A DNA stretch of 64,000 nt from Asterias amurensis (taxonomy: Eukaryota > Echinodermata > Asteroidea > Forcipulatida > Asteriidae): assembly GCF_032118995.1 (NCBI RefSeq), contig NC_092669.1, positions 2,665,501 to 2,729,500 of the forward strand, given 5' to 3'. The notes beneath the pieces were generated by a model. The model was not told the origin of the DNA, did no database searches, and saw nothing but the letters and a program-made list of their open reading frames with translations. The first letter of the stretch is position 1; every line of letters begins with the position of its first letter. This document shows, in pieces, positions 23,401 to 33,249 of this stretch. The position numbers were made by a program, and so were the translations under genes.

Positions 23401-26400
23401 AATGTCCACAACAACTTGAGGATTAATAATGACAACAGAATGAATGTGAATTTCAATCGTAAGAAGCCGTACGGCGAGACGTTTCAGGAGCCGATTCTGT
23501 TCAACAAGAAACCCATCGAGCATACTGGTTTGAACCGGGGCAGACCGGATGGTAACTGGAATAATCCGAATCTCATCAACGAGCCACACTTCAATCAAGG
23601 GAACCAACTACCTCCTGGCGGAGGGAAATGGCCTTTCCTTCAGAATGACCAAATGGGAAATCGGTTACCAGTGGTTAGACTCGATCAAAATAAGGAGTTG
23701 CCGCGAGCAGACGATTTGAAACCGGTTCCAGCCGGTTTGGACCAGTTTAGGGCAGTTCAGGGTGATACTTTTGAAAAGCCAGCCTTAAAGGTTAACAAAG
23801 AAGCGGTGCACAAGAACGTTGGTGAAGATGAATCAAAGAAAACTGTTGTGGATAGAAATGATCAAAATAAGGATTTGCTGCGAGCAGACGATTTTAAACC
23901 GGTTCCAGCCGGTTTGGACCAGTTTAGGGCAGATCGGGGGAATACTTTTGATTTTAAGCCAGCTGTAAAAGTAAACAAAGAAGCCGCGCACGGTGAAGAT
24001 GACTCAAAGAAAAATATTGTAAACCAAGACGTGCCTATAAAGAAATCACACATAGGGAGAAAGAAGAAAACTGGAATTGAACTAAGACCCCAAGACCAAG
24101 ACGAACACATTCTTAGACGAAAACTTCTATCAAACGAAGACTATCAACGAAGGAACACAAACAGTGAAAGTGTACTTGACAAGTTTTCATACCTAAATGT
24201 AACTAGAGGCTTAGACGCAAAGTATAACAGTCCTGTCGACTCTAAAACATATCCTGTAAAAATGAGGATGAACGTTCGAAACGGGGATGAGCTTATGAGA
24301 AAGAGGAAACCGGAAACGGCCGGTGACGAGATGTTGAAGAAAATGAAACGGGAAGACAGAGTTGCTCTGGATGATGTCACCGAGCGAGAGGCGGAGGAGA
24401 TAGCAGAAGATGCCGATAGATTCATCAGAAAAAACAGCTTTCTGCCGTGGGAGAGAACGGAGGCATTTGAAAAGATGTTAAGGGTAAGACCTGGAGGTGT
24501 TTAGAGACCCTCTTGCATATAAGGTCAAAAAGCAATATCTTCTGCTTAAAGAAACACGTTGCCTTGGATCGGACGAGTTGGTCAAAACAAAAGCGTTTGT
24601 AACCGTTTTTTATATAATGCATATGGTTGGAAAGATGTTTTAAAAGTAGAATACAATGATCCACACAAGTTTGCCTCGAAATTGCGTGGTTTTCCTTCTA
24701 CTGTGCGAACTAACACGGTCAGCCATTTATGGGAGCCAAAATTTTGACCCCCATAAATGGCCGACGTGTTAGTCGACGAGGTAAAGGGAAAACCACGCAA
24801 TTTCGAGGCATGTTTGTGTGGATCATTGTATTCTACTTTTACAACATCTTTCCAGCCATATGCATTTTATAAAAAACGGTTACAAACACTTTCCAAAGAC
24901 CAACTCAACCGATCCAAGGTAATGTGTTCCTTTAAGCTGCTTCATGAAGAAGGGCTCAGAAGCAATTGTTTTTAGTGAATAAAAGAGAGATTTGCATGTG
25001 AAGAATGACCTTGCCCTTTCAACGGTCAAGCTTGTTCAATCTGTCGTCTGAGAAGAGCTTCAGTAGTAGCTGAGTCATTTGGTTACAGTCGCTAAATGTG
25101 TGCATTGGTCGCTCAGTTAAAAAAAATAAGGACGCTGTTTCGATACCTCTCGTCAATAACCCTTGGAAGGGAAGGTCTGAAAATCAACACTGATTGGCTA
25201 GCCAAAAGTGACTGCTATGCGTGCACGCTTGCAAGAACTTTCTAGCGCTTGTCAGGCGCTTAGTACGCCCATTGAAAAAAAGCATGTACTTTGACGCAAT
25301 ACATTTCAAATGAATCATGTGTTTATTAAACTCCCTCTTTCGTTGTCGCAGGAGGAAAAGAAACAAGACAGACTGTCGGATTATCAATCTCCGAACTATA
25401 GAGGGCGCAAGACGTTAGACACCTTCGCCGATTCGTTGATACACGTCAACAGGTTGTACAACCAACGTTTTGGTTTCATCTCTCGCAAAGTGCCTGGTCA
25501 TATTCCTCACATGATTGATATAGACATCATGAACGAGCTACAGTCAGAGTAAGTCTTCTGACTTCAAGGTTCAAGACCCACTCTGGTCAATTTTTCTTAA
25601 AGGCAGTGGACACTATTGGTAACTACTCAAAATAATTATTAGCACGAAACCTTACTTGGTAACGAGTAATGGGGAGAGGTTGATAGTATAAAACATTGTG
25701 AGAAACGGCTCCCTCTGAAGTGGAGTAATTTTCGAGAAAGAAGTAATTTTCCTTGAATTTGATTTCGAGACCTCAAGTTTAGAACTTGAGGTCTCGAAAT
25801 CAACCATCTAAACGCACACAACTTAGTGTGACAAGGGTGTTTTTTCTTTCAATATTATCTCGCAACTTCGTTGACCGATTGAGCTCAAATTTTCACAGGG
25901 TTGTTATTTCATGCATATGTTGAGATACACCAAGTGAGAAGACTGGTCTTTGACAATTACCAATAGTGTCCACTGTCTTTAAGTCAACTAAAAAATATTT
26001 ATTATTTAATAATAATAGTAGTGGCTTCTTTATATAGCGCACATATCCATCACTCGGTGATGCTCAAGGCGCTTAAACATTTTCCTGCATTAAAGTATTT
26101 TCCTGCAAGGTATTTATGTGGGACTAAGTTTAAATTTTGAGACCTACGTGTACTCCTTTTACATAGCACCACGTAATGGTTAACAAAGTGCTGCTGGCGC
26201 AATATGCCGCCAATCAAACCAGGAACATCGGGGCAAACCCCTTTTCTTTTCGAGAACTGCACTGGGTTCTTTTATCTGCGTAACACAACACATGTTGAGC
26301 CTACTCAAGTCAGTTTCCCTTGTGGTTTATTACTTGATGTTTAAAATACAAAAGTTGCAGTCCCTTAATGTGATGCCCTGGCTGCCGCTTCCCCGGTTGG

Positions 26401-29400
26401 AACGTAAACTTGTGTCTTTGGCTACACCACAGTTACAGGTTGAATGCTTCTGACTGGTACCTCAAAACAAAAATGTTGACACTAGGGAGGCAATCGACCG
26501 TAGCCCAATTGTTAAAGCACCGACATCTTAATCCAGAGGTTCAAGTCCCACTCTAGTCAATTTTTCTTTGGTTATGTCCCACTCTAGTCCCACTCCTTTG
26601 TTGAAGTCCAAAAACCATTAAACAATTCAAAAAACGACAGATATACTTTGCCTTCAAAGTACTCTTGCCAAGAGTTCTGCAAATTTATCAAACCACAAGC
26701 TTTGTGGGAGGGATTCAAACCCCCGTTTAAAAATATTTCTTCTTTGGTTCTGTTCAGGTTTCCGGCCCAGTTTGACGCCACGTCGTCCCACCAGATCCGC
26801 CACGCTAAAGACATGCAGTTTGCCTTCTCCTACATGTACTACATCATTGGTTCCCCCAAGGAGGTCAATACCAATGAAATATTTGACGAGTTCGACACCG
26901 ACCATTCAGGGTAGGTCAGGTTTTAGGTCAGGCATTAGGTGTCATGCAACATTGTTTTTTTTTTCTTTTCAAAACAGTGCCATAGAAAACTGAAAAAACA
27001 CTTTACAAAAGTTAAGTGTGATCGGCCTTATCCTCTTCTTTTTGCAATTAGAAAGTTGCATGTCTGCATAAGGTGTCATGGCTGAGTGGTTTAGAGCATC
27101 AAAATCAAATCATAAGAGTGTGGGTTCAAAGCCTGGTCGTGGCACTTGTGTCTTTGAGCAAGATGCTTTAATTCTACAATCGCTTCTCTTCAACCAGGGG
27201 TATAAAAGGTTACATGCGAAGGTAGAGGTTGATATTGTGTATGAAAAAGCCTTTGGAGCGCTACAGTTACCAAGGTTTTATACTCTCCAGGGAGCTGAGA
27301 AAGATAAAGGAATGTTATTGGCCCAATGAACAGGGCACAAAATGTAAAGCGAATTCATATGGTAATATTGTAAAATGCGCCAAATAAGAACTAGTTGTTA
27401 TAAAAATTATTTTGGTTTCCTTCTTTTGATCCAACAGAGTACTCTCCGATCGAGAAATCCGGACTCTAGCGACAAGATTATTTGATCTACCTCTAGACCT
27501 TCAGACGTTGAGTTCTCTCGAGAACAGTTTCATCCAATGTGCTAAAAATCTAACGAAAGAGATTTACGAGGACCCACTTCTTCAGCCCGAAAAATATTAC
27601 GAAGAGAAAATGGTGAGCGAAGTTCCATATTTAACAAGAATTGTACTGATGTTTTATTTTGTGGTTGAACAAAGACAAATTTACTATAGCGGCCTGCGAC
27701 CTCCGAACTAGCAGACCGACGCTCTATTAATCTAGCCCTATGTTGGTAGTCTAACCTATCTTGTCAATGTCTTTGTTTGGGGCCAGTCATATACCACTCA
27801 ACCTATAACTGCCATCTAGCCAGGGATCACACCAAAGTTTATTATACAACCTGGGAAGTGGCAGCCAGGGGATCACCTTAAGGGGATGCAACTTTTTGTT
27901 TTAAGTAATAAACCACAAATTTAGTTGATTATAGATCTTCAAGAGTAAACCATTTACCTTCAAATAACGCCACAGTTAACCCTGCATGTATGTGCATTAA
28001 TAAATGATCTTTACCAGAAAACTCACTTCTGCTGGTGGTTAAATGTCAACTATTTTCTAAAAGTTAAAAATTTTGTTTATGAGAAAATTATACATTTTTC
28101 TGTTTTAGCCTCAAGTGACGACAGCTCTGGTTGCTAAGTGCCCGGCGGTGACTAATTTAATGAAGGACAGTGTCAAAGGTCAAACTAATTACAAGTAAGT
28201 GAATAATTCTAATTTTATCCCTAAGCGAGACGCTTAACCTATTGCTCTGTCCCTCGGATGGGACGTACAGCCATAAATGTTTGTGACAAAGTTGTGAATT
28301 TTTAACTTGGCCTGGTTTCCTTTTAATGTGTACAGTGGCTTCAAAAGACAGTCAATCAAATAAATAAAAGTCGGTTCTATAACAGTGTGGTTATCCTTGA
28401 CTTGCCAAAGTTTTGTGACAAATTTGTGCCTTTTTATTTTAACTTGGTCTGAATTTCCTTTTTCTTACAGACACGAAGTTATGGGAGACGAGGAGATTGC
28501 CTTTAAGATGATCCGTACCAACGTGTCTCAGGTCATAGGTCAACTCGATGACATCAGGAAGAACCCAAAGTAAGTGTCATGTGATAGTGTCATGTGACAT
28601 ATCATCTGATCCTGTCATAGGGGTCAGACTTGGGATTGTATTTTGTTCAGCAAATTGGCTTACACAGGTTGCATCTTGACGATGACTAGAGCAAGCTAGT
28701 CGAAACGTTGAGACCAGTTCTGACTCCGCGGCAGTACAGTTATTACGATCCTATAAGCTAAAGTAGTAGTCCAGTCACATTTCTATACCATCCGCCCTGG
28801 TAATAGTTATAAAGCAGGACAGTTCTTTTCAGAACTGAGAAGTCTCCCGAACCTCCGATTTTTACTCCACGGCAGTAGAATAAAGCAAGACAGTTCCCTA
28901 AGAACAACTCTACCTGGCAAGTAGATATACACACATGGTGTTACCGCAAACCAATATATATTGATACCCCACCATGCAATGCCTCAAATCCTATATAGGT
29001 TGCATCTTAAAATTATTTATTTCTTTAAATCTTACAACACAGGTTTTCATCGGGCCTATGGGTAACAGTGCAAGGCACGTTCAAGGGTCCCTTATATTTG
29101 GTAACTTCGTCACAAGAAAGATTGCAGTATAAACAAAATGTATGTTTTTATCAACAGGAAATTTGTCTGTCTAAACGACAACATCGAGCACTCCAACCCA
29201 GACGCAAACATGGTCAAAGCGGTCCTGCAGGACTTTTACGAAGCGCTGTTCCCGCTCGTTTCACAGTTTGAGCTTCCGCGAGATTATCGCAACAGATTTT
29301 TACATGTTGACGAACTCAGAGAATGGTAAGTTCTACAGCAATGTTTAGTGTGTTGTGGTTTGTGAGTAATGGCTACTAACGTCAATTTGAAAAAAAGGGG

Positions 29401-30958
29401 CCCGCCAATTTGTGAAGTCAAAAATGTTTACAAAACACAAACAATTTCAAAAGATATTTATGTGAATCATTACATTCTACTGTTAAAATATTGTTTCAAT
29501 CATATTCATTTTATTACAAACGCTTTGTGTAGCCCAACATGCTATAAAAGACAGGTTAAAGACAATGGACACTATTGGTAATTGTCAAAGACCAGTCTTC
29601 TTACTTGGTGTATCTCAACATATGCATAAAATAACAAACCTTGAAAATTTGAGCTTGATTGGTCGTCGGAGTTACGAGATAACTATGAAAGCAAAAAAAA
29701 ACACTTGTCACACGAAGTTGTGTGCTTTCAGATGCTTGATTTCGAGACCTCAAATTCTAAACTTGAGGTCTCAAAATCAAATTTGTGCAAAATTACTTCT
29801 TTCTCGAAAACTACGTTACTTCAGAGGGAGCCGTTTCTTACAATGTTTTATACTATCAACCTCTCCCCATTACTCGTTAATACCAAGTTAGGTTTTATGC
29901 TAATAATTAATTTTAGTAAATACCAAAAGTGTCCACTGCCTTTAAACCCCAAAATAAATTGTTCTGGCTTGTTTTGTTATTTCAGGCGGAGCTACCGAGA
30001 CTGGTTAAGGTTTTGGACGCAGCTGTCGTTGTCCGGTTTAGTTATATTTAGCATTGCATCATTTTGTTCCCATCAGGTAAGTCTGAAAACATGTTTGTTC
30101 GTTTGTTTTGTTTGTTTAGATGATCTTATTATTACTATTATTATTATTTATTCGGCCAGTGTCAAAAACAAATATATACAAGTAGAACAAAGGATAATAA
30201 GACTTCAAAAAAGGTAACTTAAATACAGGGTAACTAGAGGAGCGGGATTAGACAAAAGGGTACAGGACAGGTACGGGATGTGGAGGAAGGAAGAGGAAGG
30301 GACAACAATCCATTCTAAGACAGCCAGGATAAACAAAAGCGTACTACTACACTATGACTCAAAAGCAAGGGAACTCAGCAAACTCCCACAAGGGGATATT
30401 CACGCCAAGCTGGCAACAGTCGATCTCTCTCATACAAACATTGGTTATGATTATGAGTTGCACAAATCAAGAAGTTGTAATAAGTAACTAGACAACAATA
30501 CTTATTCTAGTCATTGTGAAATATGCGGTACAAATATGGTATTCCGCCTGGTAAATTTCACTTAGCAACGTGTTTTTTTTACTCAGTGGAATTTGTGTCC
30601 TTGCAATAATCGTTTGAACCCTGTGATTTATAAATAATGATCATAACTTGTTTTTAGTTCCGATTAAAATAAAAACATGTTTAGCGTCCTTGCCCACTTT
30701 CTGTTTAGAAAAATAGCCCAGCTGTTTGAAGAAAAAAAAATGTGTTGGGCAGCCATTTTGAAAAAAGGGCCATCATCCTTTCAAATTTTATATTTGGCCT
30801 TTAATATGGTGCATTTCAATGTCTCAATGCGCTTAACATTAATTTATCTTTTGTTGTTTCAATTTTTCCTCATACAGTTGATGTCAATTAAAAGAAGGTG
30901 CTGTCCTCGAAGACGACAAAAATCCAGCGAAATCGCCGAAAAAGTTCAACATGTATGA
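11415..30958 (+). CDS. GNPTAB: GNPTAB: GlcNAc-1-phosphotransferase alpha/beta precursor, 25 coding exons
   Basis: Golgi enzyme precursor that adds GlcNAc-1-phosphate to mannose on lysosomal hydrolases, the first step of the mannose-6-phosphate tag. Exons: 11415-11528, 12870-12955, 13899-14012, 14345-14565, 15211-15284, 16219-16428, 16865-16987, 17141-17272, 17623-17793, 18103-18226, 18592-18657, 19631-19686, 19876-19987, 20164-20372, 20752-20900, 21295-21413, 21989-24483, 25352-25548, 26758-26910, 27438-27612, 28109-28194, 28471-28569, 29158-29325, 29986-30076, 30878-30958. All phases join: 1,874 residues (human 1,256). Domains: signal-anchor helix ~18-36 after [10 protein letters not shown]; Stealth CR1 ([10 protein letters not shown], ~76-85); CR2 ([14 protein letters not shown], ~309-322); two LNR/Notch repeats (~425-454, ~481-511); glutamine-rich spacer; CR3 (~1570); EF-hand loop 1637-1648 (DTDHSGVLSDRE); CR4 (~1763-1813); C-terminal helix ~1826-1846 with a basic tail. 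The start matches the family N-terminus. Exon borders were set by eye; exons 4 and 5 are least conserved. Confidence 0.93.
12116..12473 (+). mobile_element. tRNA-headed SINE, family C, apparently dimeric
   Basis: A tRNA-like block at 12374-12446 has a 7-bp acceptor pairing (GGCTAGA with TCTAGTC), the D-arm TAGCTCAGTTGGTAGAGC and B box GGTTCGAATCC. Its anticodon loop reads GTT, but position 33 is not T and the last anticodon-stem pair fails. The 31 bp after the head (to 12473) also occur at 12130-12160, upstream of the SINE body, as expected for a head-to-tail dimer with a truncated first unit. Relatives lie at about 26300-26570 and 27650-27930. Confidence 0.7.
13141..13343. mobile_element. 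MITE of the GGGCCCAATTTCATAGAGCT family
   Basis: ~200-bp element whose ends are imperfect inverted repeats (GGGCCCAATTTCATAGAGCT at the left, AGCTCTATGAAATTTGACCC at the right) with internal TTAAGC/GCTAAGCA motifs. A more diverged copy follows directly at about 13341-13535. Superfamily unknown. Confidence 0.75.
14015..14279 (-). mobile_element. TTAA MITE family 2, truncated, abutting GNPTAB exon 3
   Basis: Matches the inner arm and one end of family 2 in reverse orientation, ending CAGTGTCTTTAA. Its truncated end starts at intron position +3 of the GNPTAB exon 3 donor, so bases 3-6 of GTAAGT appear to come from the element. Confidence 0.65.
14897..15076. mobile_element. Degenerate MITE of the GGGCCCAATTTCATAGAGCT family
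   Basis: Contains AATAGAGCTGCTTAAGCAC at the left and CTTAAGCAGCTCT at the right with the usual interior. A further partial copy lies at about 14720-14850. Confidence 0.6.
15342..15848. mobile_element. TTAA MITE family 1, enlarged copy
   Basis: Has both family-1 ends and TTAA flanks, but is ~120 bp longer than the other copies. The left arm is partly duplicated around 15450-15590, and the extra part includes words typical of family 2 (GGTAACTACTCAAAACAAAT, TTGGTAACGAG), so it looks like a chimera. A family-2 copy begins at its right TTAA. Confidence 0.75.
15845..16035 (+). mobile_element. TTAA MITE family 2, 5' part (left of GNPTAB exon 6)
   Basis: Begins TTAAAGGCACTGGACACTAT and runs through the central hairpin to the GCATCTGAAAGCACACAAGT region, then loses similarity. 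Forward orientation. Confidence 0.65.
16478..16738 (-). mobile_element. TTAA MITE family 2, truncated (right of GNPTAB exon 6)
   Basis: Starts AAGTTGCAAGAGAATAATGA and ends CAGTGTCCAGAACCTTTAA: family 2 in reverse orientation, opposite to the copy left of exon 6. Confidence 0.65.
17868..18055 (+). repeat. ~105-bp satellite, about two units
   Basis: Carries GTAGGAGGGTTGACTGTGT and GATGCATTCAC, the reverse complement of the array at 5720-6380. Lies in the intron between GNPTAB exons 9 and 10. Confidence 0.75.
18335..18450 (-). mobile_element. SINE family B fragment, antisense
   Basis: Shares TACCCATACACCAATGTGTG and CACAGGCATGTTACTC with the SINE at 9877-10270, reversed, ending in a partial tRNA-like head. 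Located in a GNPTAB intron. Confidence 0.7.
18844..19229 (-). mobile_element. TTAA MITE family 2, full-length
   Basis: TTAA at both ends (18844-18847, 19226-19229); outer repeats AGGCAGTGGACACTATTGGT and its complement; central hairpin GATTTCGAGACCTCAAGT with its mirror. In the GNPTAB intron before exon 12. Confidence 0.85.
19375..19610. mobile_element. MITE with GATTTCACAAAGAGTTAG ends
   Basis: Starts GATTTCACAAAGAGTTAG and ends in the complement, CTCTTTGTGAAATCGACC. The interior repeats TAGGACTAGTCCTAA palindromes, and an internal ~110-bp segment is duplicated. Confidence 0.75.
20430..20665 (-). mobile_element. LINE 3' end (CR1/L2-like), 5'-truncated
   Basis: On the reverse strand a short frame reads [12 protein letters not shown] and a stop, as at the end of CR1/L2-clade reverse transcriptases. 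A 3' UTR follows, ending near GGCGCTCTGTTCTTTGTATA and GCGCCGTATAAATGC. Lies in the GNPTAB intron before exon 15. Confidence 0.6.
21989..24483 (+). other. GNPTAB: GNPTAB exon 17: giant spacer exon with glutamine-rich tract
   Basis: This 2,495-nt exon encodes residues 694-1525. It begins [14 protein letters not shown], matching human GDITLKGYNLSKSA, and ends near [15 protein letters not shown], matching human FLPWEKKKYFQDLL, so both edges are anchored by homology. Between them, 22618-23270 encodes ~218 residues rich in Gln, Pro and Asn. Gln codons mix CAA and CAG. Then 23683-24030 holds two tandem ~59-residue repeats containing [12 protein letters not shown]. The human spacer is several hundred residues shorter. 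Large open frames on the opposite strand of the Gln tract (Leu- or Ala/Val-rich) are shadows. Confidence 0.9.
24546..24935. mobile_element. TTAA MITE family 1, full-length
   Basis: TTAA flanks and the palindromic structure of family 1. Inserted 63 bp after the donor of GNPTAB's giant exon. Confidence 0.88.
25597..25982 (+). mobile_element. TTAA MITE family 2, full-length
   Basis: TTAA at both ends, both outer repeats, and a near-perfect central hairpin (GATTTCGAGACCTCAAGTTT with its mirror). It follows a scrap of SINE C tail at 25565-25596. In the GNPTAB intron before exon 19. Confidence 0.88.
26300..26570 (+). mobile_element. SINE family C copy
   Basis: Shares CAGTTTCCCTTGTGGTTTAT, a CTGGCTGCCGCTTC block and a degenerate tRNA-like end (TTCAAGTCCCACTCTAGTCA) with the copy at 12116-12473. 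Lies in the GNPTAB intron before exon 19. Confidence 0.7.
27072..27403 (+). mobile_element. tRNA-headed SINE, family A
   Basis: Head: GGTGTCATGGCTGAGTGG as A-box region and GTGGGTTCAAAGCC as degraded B box. A body with CTTGTGTCTTTGAGCAAGAT follows, then a retroelement-like tail ending near AATGCGCCAAATAAGAACTA. The closest copy is at 41949-42300. Confidence 0.8.
27650..27930 (-). mobile_element. SINE family C copy, antisense
   Basis: The reverse complement carries GTGGTTTATTACTTAAAAC, GGTGATCCCCTGGCTGCCAC and a mutated tRNA-like end, in the order of the other copies. Lies in the GNPTAB intron after exon 20. Confidence 0.7.
28665..29009. mobile_element. Retroelement fragment, possibly Penelope-like, with 12-bp target duplication
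   Basis: AGGTTGCATCTT occurs on both sides (about 28665-28676 and 28998-29009). Just inside the left end, TGACGATGACTAGAGCAAGC and CTAGTCGAAACG form a 6-bp stem with GACGA and GAAA on either side, resembling stem II of a hammerhead ribozyme of the kind known from Penelope-like elements. The right part (ATGGTGTTACCGCAAACC) recurs at 53540-53605. Family assignment is tentative. Confidence 0.45.
29556..29945 (-). mobile_element. TTAA MITE family 2, full-length
   Basis: TTAA ends, outer repeats and central hairpin as in other family-2 copies. In the GNPTAB intron before exon 24. A very degraded family-1 half copy precedes it at about 29385-29552. Confidence 0.85.
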
Positions 30959-30977
30959 CGGTGTCTGAAAACCACAG

Positions 30978-31039
30978 AATAAACCGTTTCCCTTTTTTTT
31001 TTAGGGATTCAGCAGTTTAAAACTGTTGCCTGAAATAAA
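30978..31039 (+). promoter_or_regulatory. Candidate GNPTAB polyadenylation signals
   Basis: AATAAA occurs at 30978-30983, 20 bp after the stop codon, and again at 31034-31039. Either could end the transcript; the second gives a more usual UTR length. No transcript data were available. Confidence 0.5.
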
Positions 31040-31242
31040 TTATATTCTGCAAAATATTCAGGGCGCAAAGTTGCTAAGCGAAGTAAACTCGCTAAGCGGA
31101 GTTAACTACTTAGCAAAGTTGGTAAGCAGAGTACTGGTAAATTACTTAAAGACCTACTTGAACGAAAACAGCACTTCGCTGAAATTCATTTCAAATGCAA
31201 TAATGAAATTCATGTTTAGCCACTTTGTTGCCGCATGGAGGT

Positions 31243-31474
31243 ATTAGCTTCCCTGGGTCGAACCTGGTCTGCCCCCGGTACTTTCGAATAGCTTTGACGT
31301 CATTCCAGGGGCTCATCTTGGTCAGCCCCAAGTGCCCTGCTTGTGGAACGGATCACTTGGGGGCTGGCCAACGGTGCATGACGCCACCTTGAGAGGGCGA
31401 GTGCGATCGTTCGACTAGCTTTTGTCAGGGGCTCAACCGAGTGAGCGCCCAGGGTCGACACGGGGAAGCTAATC
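31243..31474. mobile_element. GC-rich MITE with TTAGCTTCCC ends
   Basis: ~230 bp, clearly more GC-rich than its surroundings. It starts TTAGCTTCCCTGGGTCGA and ends GGTCGACACGGGGAAGCTAA. Inner inverted segments (CAGGGGCTCA) are also visible. Confidence 0.65.
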
Positions 31475-31880
31475 AAACCCACCCCTTGTTATGTATTTAG
31501 ACAAAACCTTGAGGTTGGGGTCATGTTTTTTGATCAATTATTATGAATATCAACATTACATTCAAATGCTACAAAAAGAATTACGAAGACGTTTAAAATC
31601 TGAAGAATTTCGCTCAAGTAGTTGTTTAAAGCAATCAGTCGGTCACAAACAATGCATTTTGTATGGCATTATAGATGGTTGGCCCTTTTTTCTTTGGTTG
31701 TTGGGGATATGTTTGTTTGTACCAGGTATTTGTTTATATTTTTTATAGAGCGGAGGGGAGGACTTAGAGCTACCGAGTCAAACCATTTGTTTTGTTCAAG
31801 CAAATGTTAAACTATTATTGTTTAATTTTTTCTTTTGGGCAAGAAATAGATTCTTGGGGAATGCCTACCTAGTTTATATT

Positions 31881-32369
31881 ACGGTCCTACTACTTGCCGT
31901 CAACTCGCTGGCTTGCCGTCAACTCGCTGGCTTGCCGTCAACTCGCTGGCTTGCCGTCAACTCGCCGTCAACTCATTTTCGTGCCATTAACTCATTAAAT
32001 TTACATGAAAAATCTATAAAAAGCGGGCACGGAAGTGTTAAGTCTGGGCTAAACTACATATTTCTCATGGTTTTCGGTACAAATTCATTCACAAAAATGA
32101 CTTTGTGTTGATAAAAAAAAAGTACCAATTATTGATATCTTTGGCCAAGACTATTCATTGTGAAAAAGCAAGATGGCGGCCGACAGTTTTTCGGCTTCGA
32201 GGATTTTTTTCACAAGAAAAAAACTCATTATTTTTCCCGAAATATGACCTAAAACTTATGCGAATGCCCTTTGGCTGATACTTTACAGTTCTAGACTTCT
32301 TTTGTGGATTTTAAATGTTTATTGGAGGAGTTGACGGCGCAAGTGAGTTGACGGCAAGTAGTAGGGCCC
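31881..32369. mobile_element. ~490-bp element with ends CCTACTACTTGCCGTCAACTC
   Basis: Left end CCTACTACTTGCCGTCAACT and right end AGTTGACGGCAAGTAGTAGG are inverted repeats of over 20 bp. Just inside the left end the 19-bp unit TTGCCGTCAACTCGCTGGC repeats about 3.5 times, an internal expansion of the terminal repeat. Confidence 0.75.
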
Positions 32370-33249
32370 AGTTATTATCCTTGCGCACATTAATTTGTGA
32401 GACCCATTGCATGTAATACACATTAAACCTGGACCTGAGTTTTCCTATGAACAACTTTGGTCGATACTAACTTTGGTCGGGGACAGAGCAGTTTTCAACA
32501 GGATATTTCTTTACTGATCAGAAATGTTTACCAGGCGTTAACATGTGGTTAAGGGTGTCACTGCCTGTGAATTTACTGAGACAAATCCAACAACATTTCA
32601 GAGGTTCTCGTGACAAAGTTTTGGGAAACATTGTCAAAATTATCATGAAAGCAACTTCAAATAATACAAATCCACCAAATATATTTCCTGAGAAATCAAA
32701 TAAGAAACAGTAGGATTTTCTCTCTGCTCTTCAGCATTTCCAATGTTTGACACACGAGGGAGACAAACTTTGGCATTCTCCGGGTATTGTTTCTATATTT
32801 TTGAGGTAATATTTATTCTTGAATCATGAAGTGTGTATATAAAGTACTTGAAAAGTTCACAACGAACAACCGAGGCTTTTGTTTTATAATAACCGTTTAT
32901 AAATATGTATATTTTGAACATTTTACTTGGTGAAAAATGTTTACCCAGTTTGCTACAATATTTACGAAATACACTTTTTCTAAATTATCGAGCTTTAAGT
33001 CATCACAGAGTAAAATGATTTTACAAAGTTTGATGCGCACCAGAACCGCAAAGAGCTTCACAAAAAATACATACATCTCTATCGTGTAAGATGGTGGCTT
33101 AAATCTCAAACTATTTTAGTCATTTTCTAGAAGGCTCCGATTGTCTTTCATTGACGTCGTTTTATTGTTATTTTTCTTTCAAAGGTCTTTGCTTCCTTTA
33201 AACAGTAAGATGAAACTGTTGATTCTTTTTTGTGTTTATTGGAAACTTG

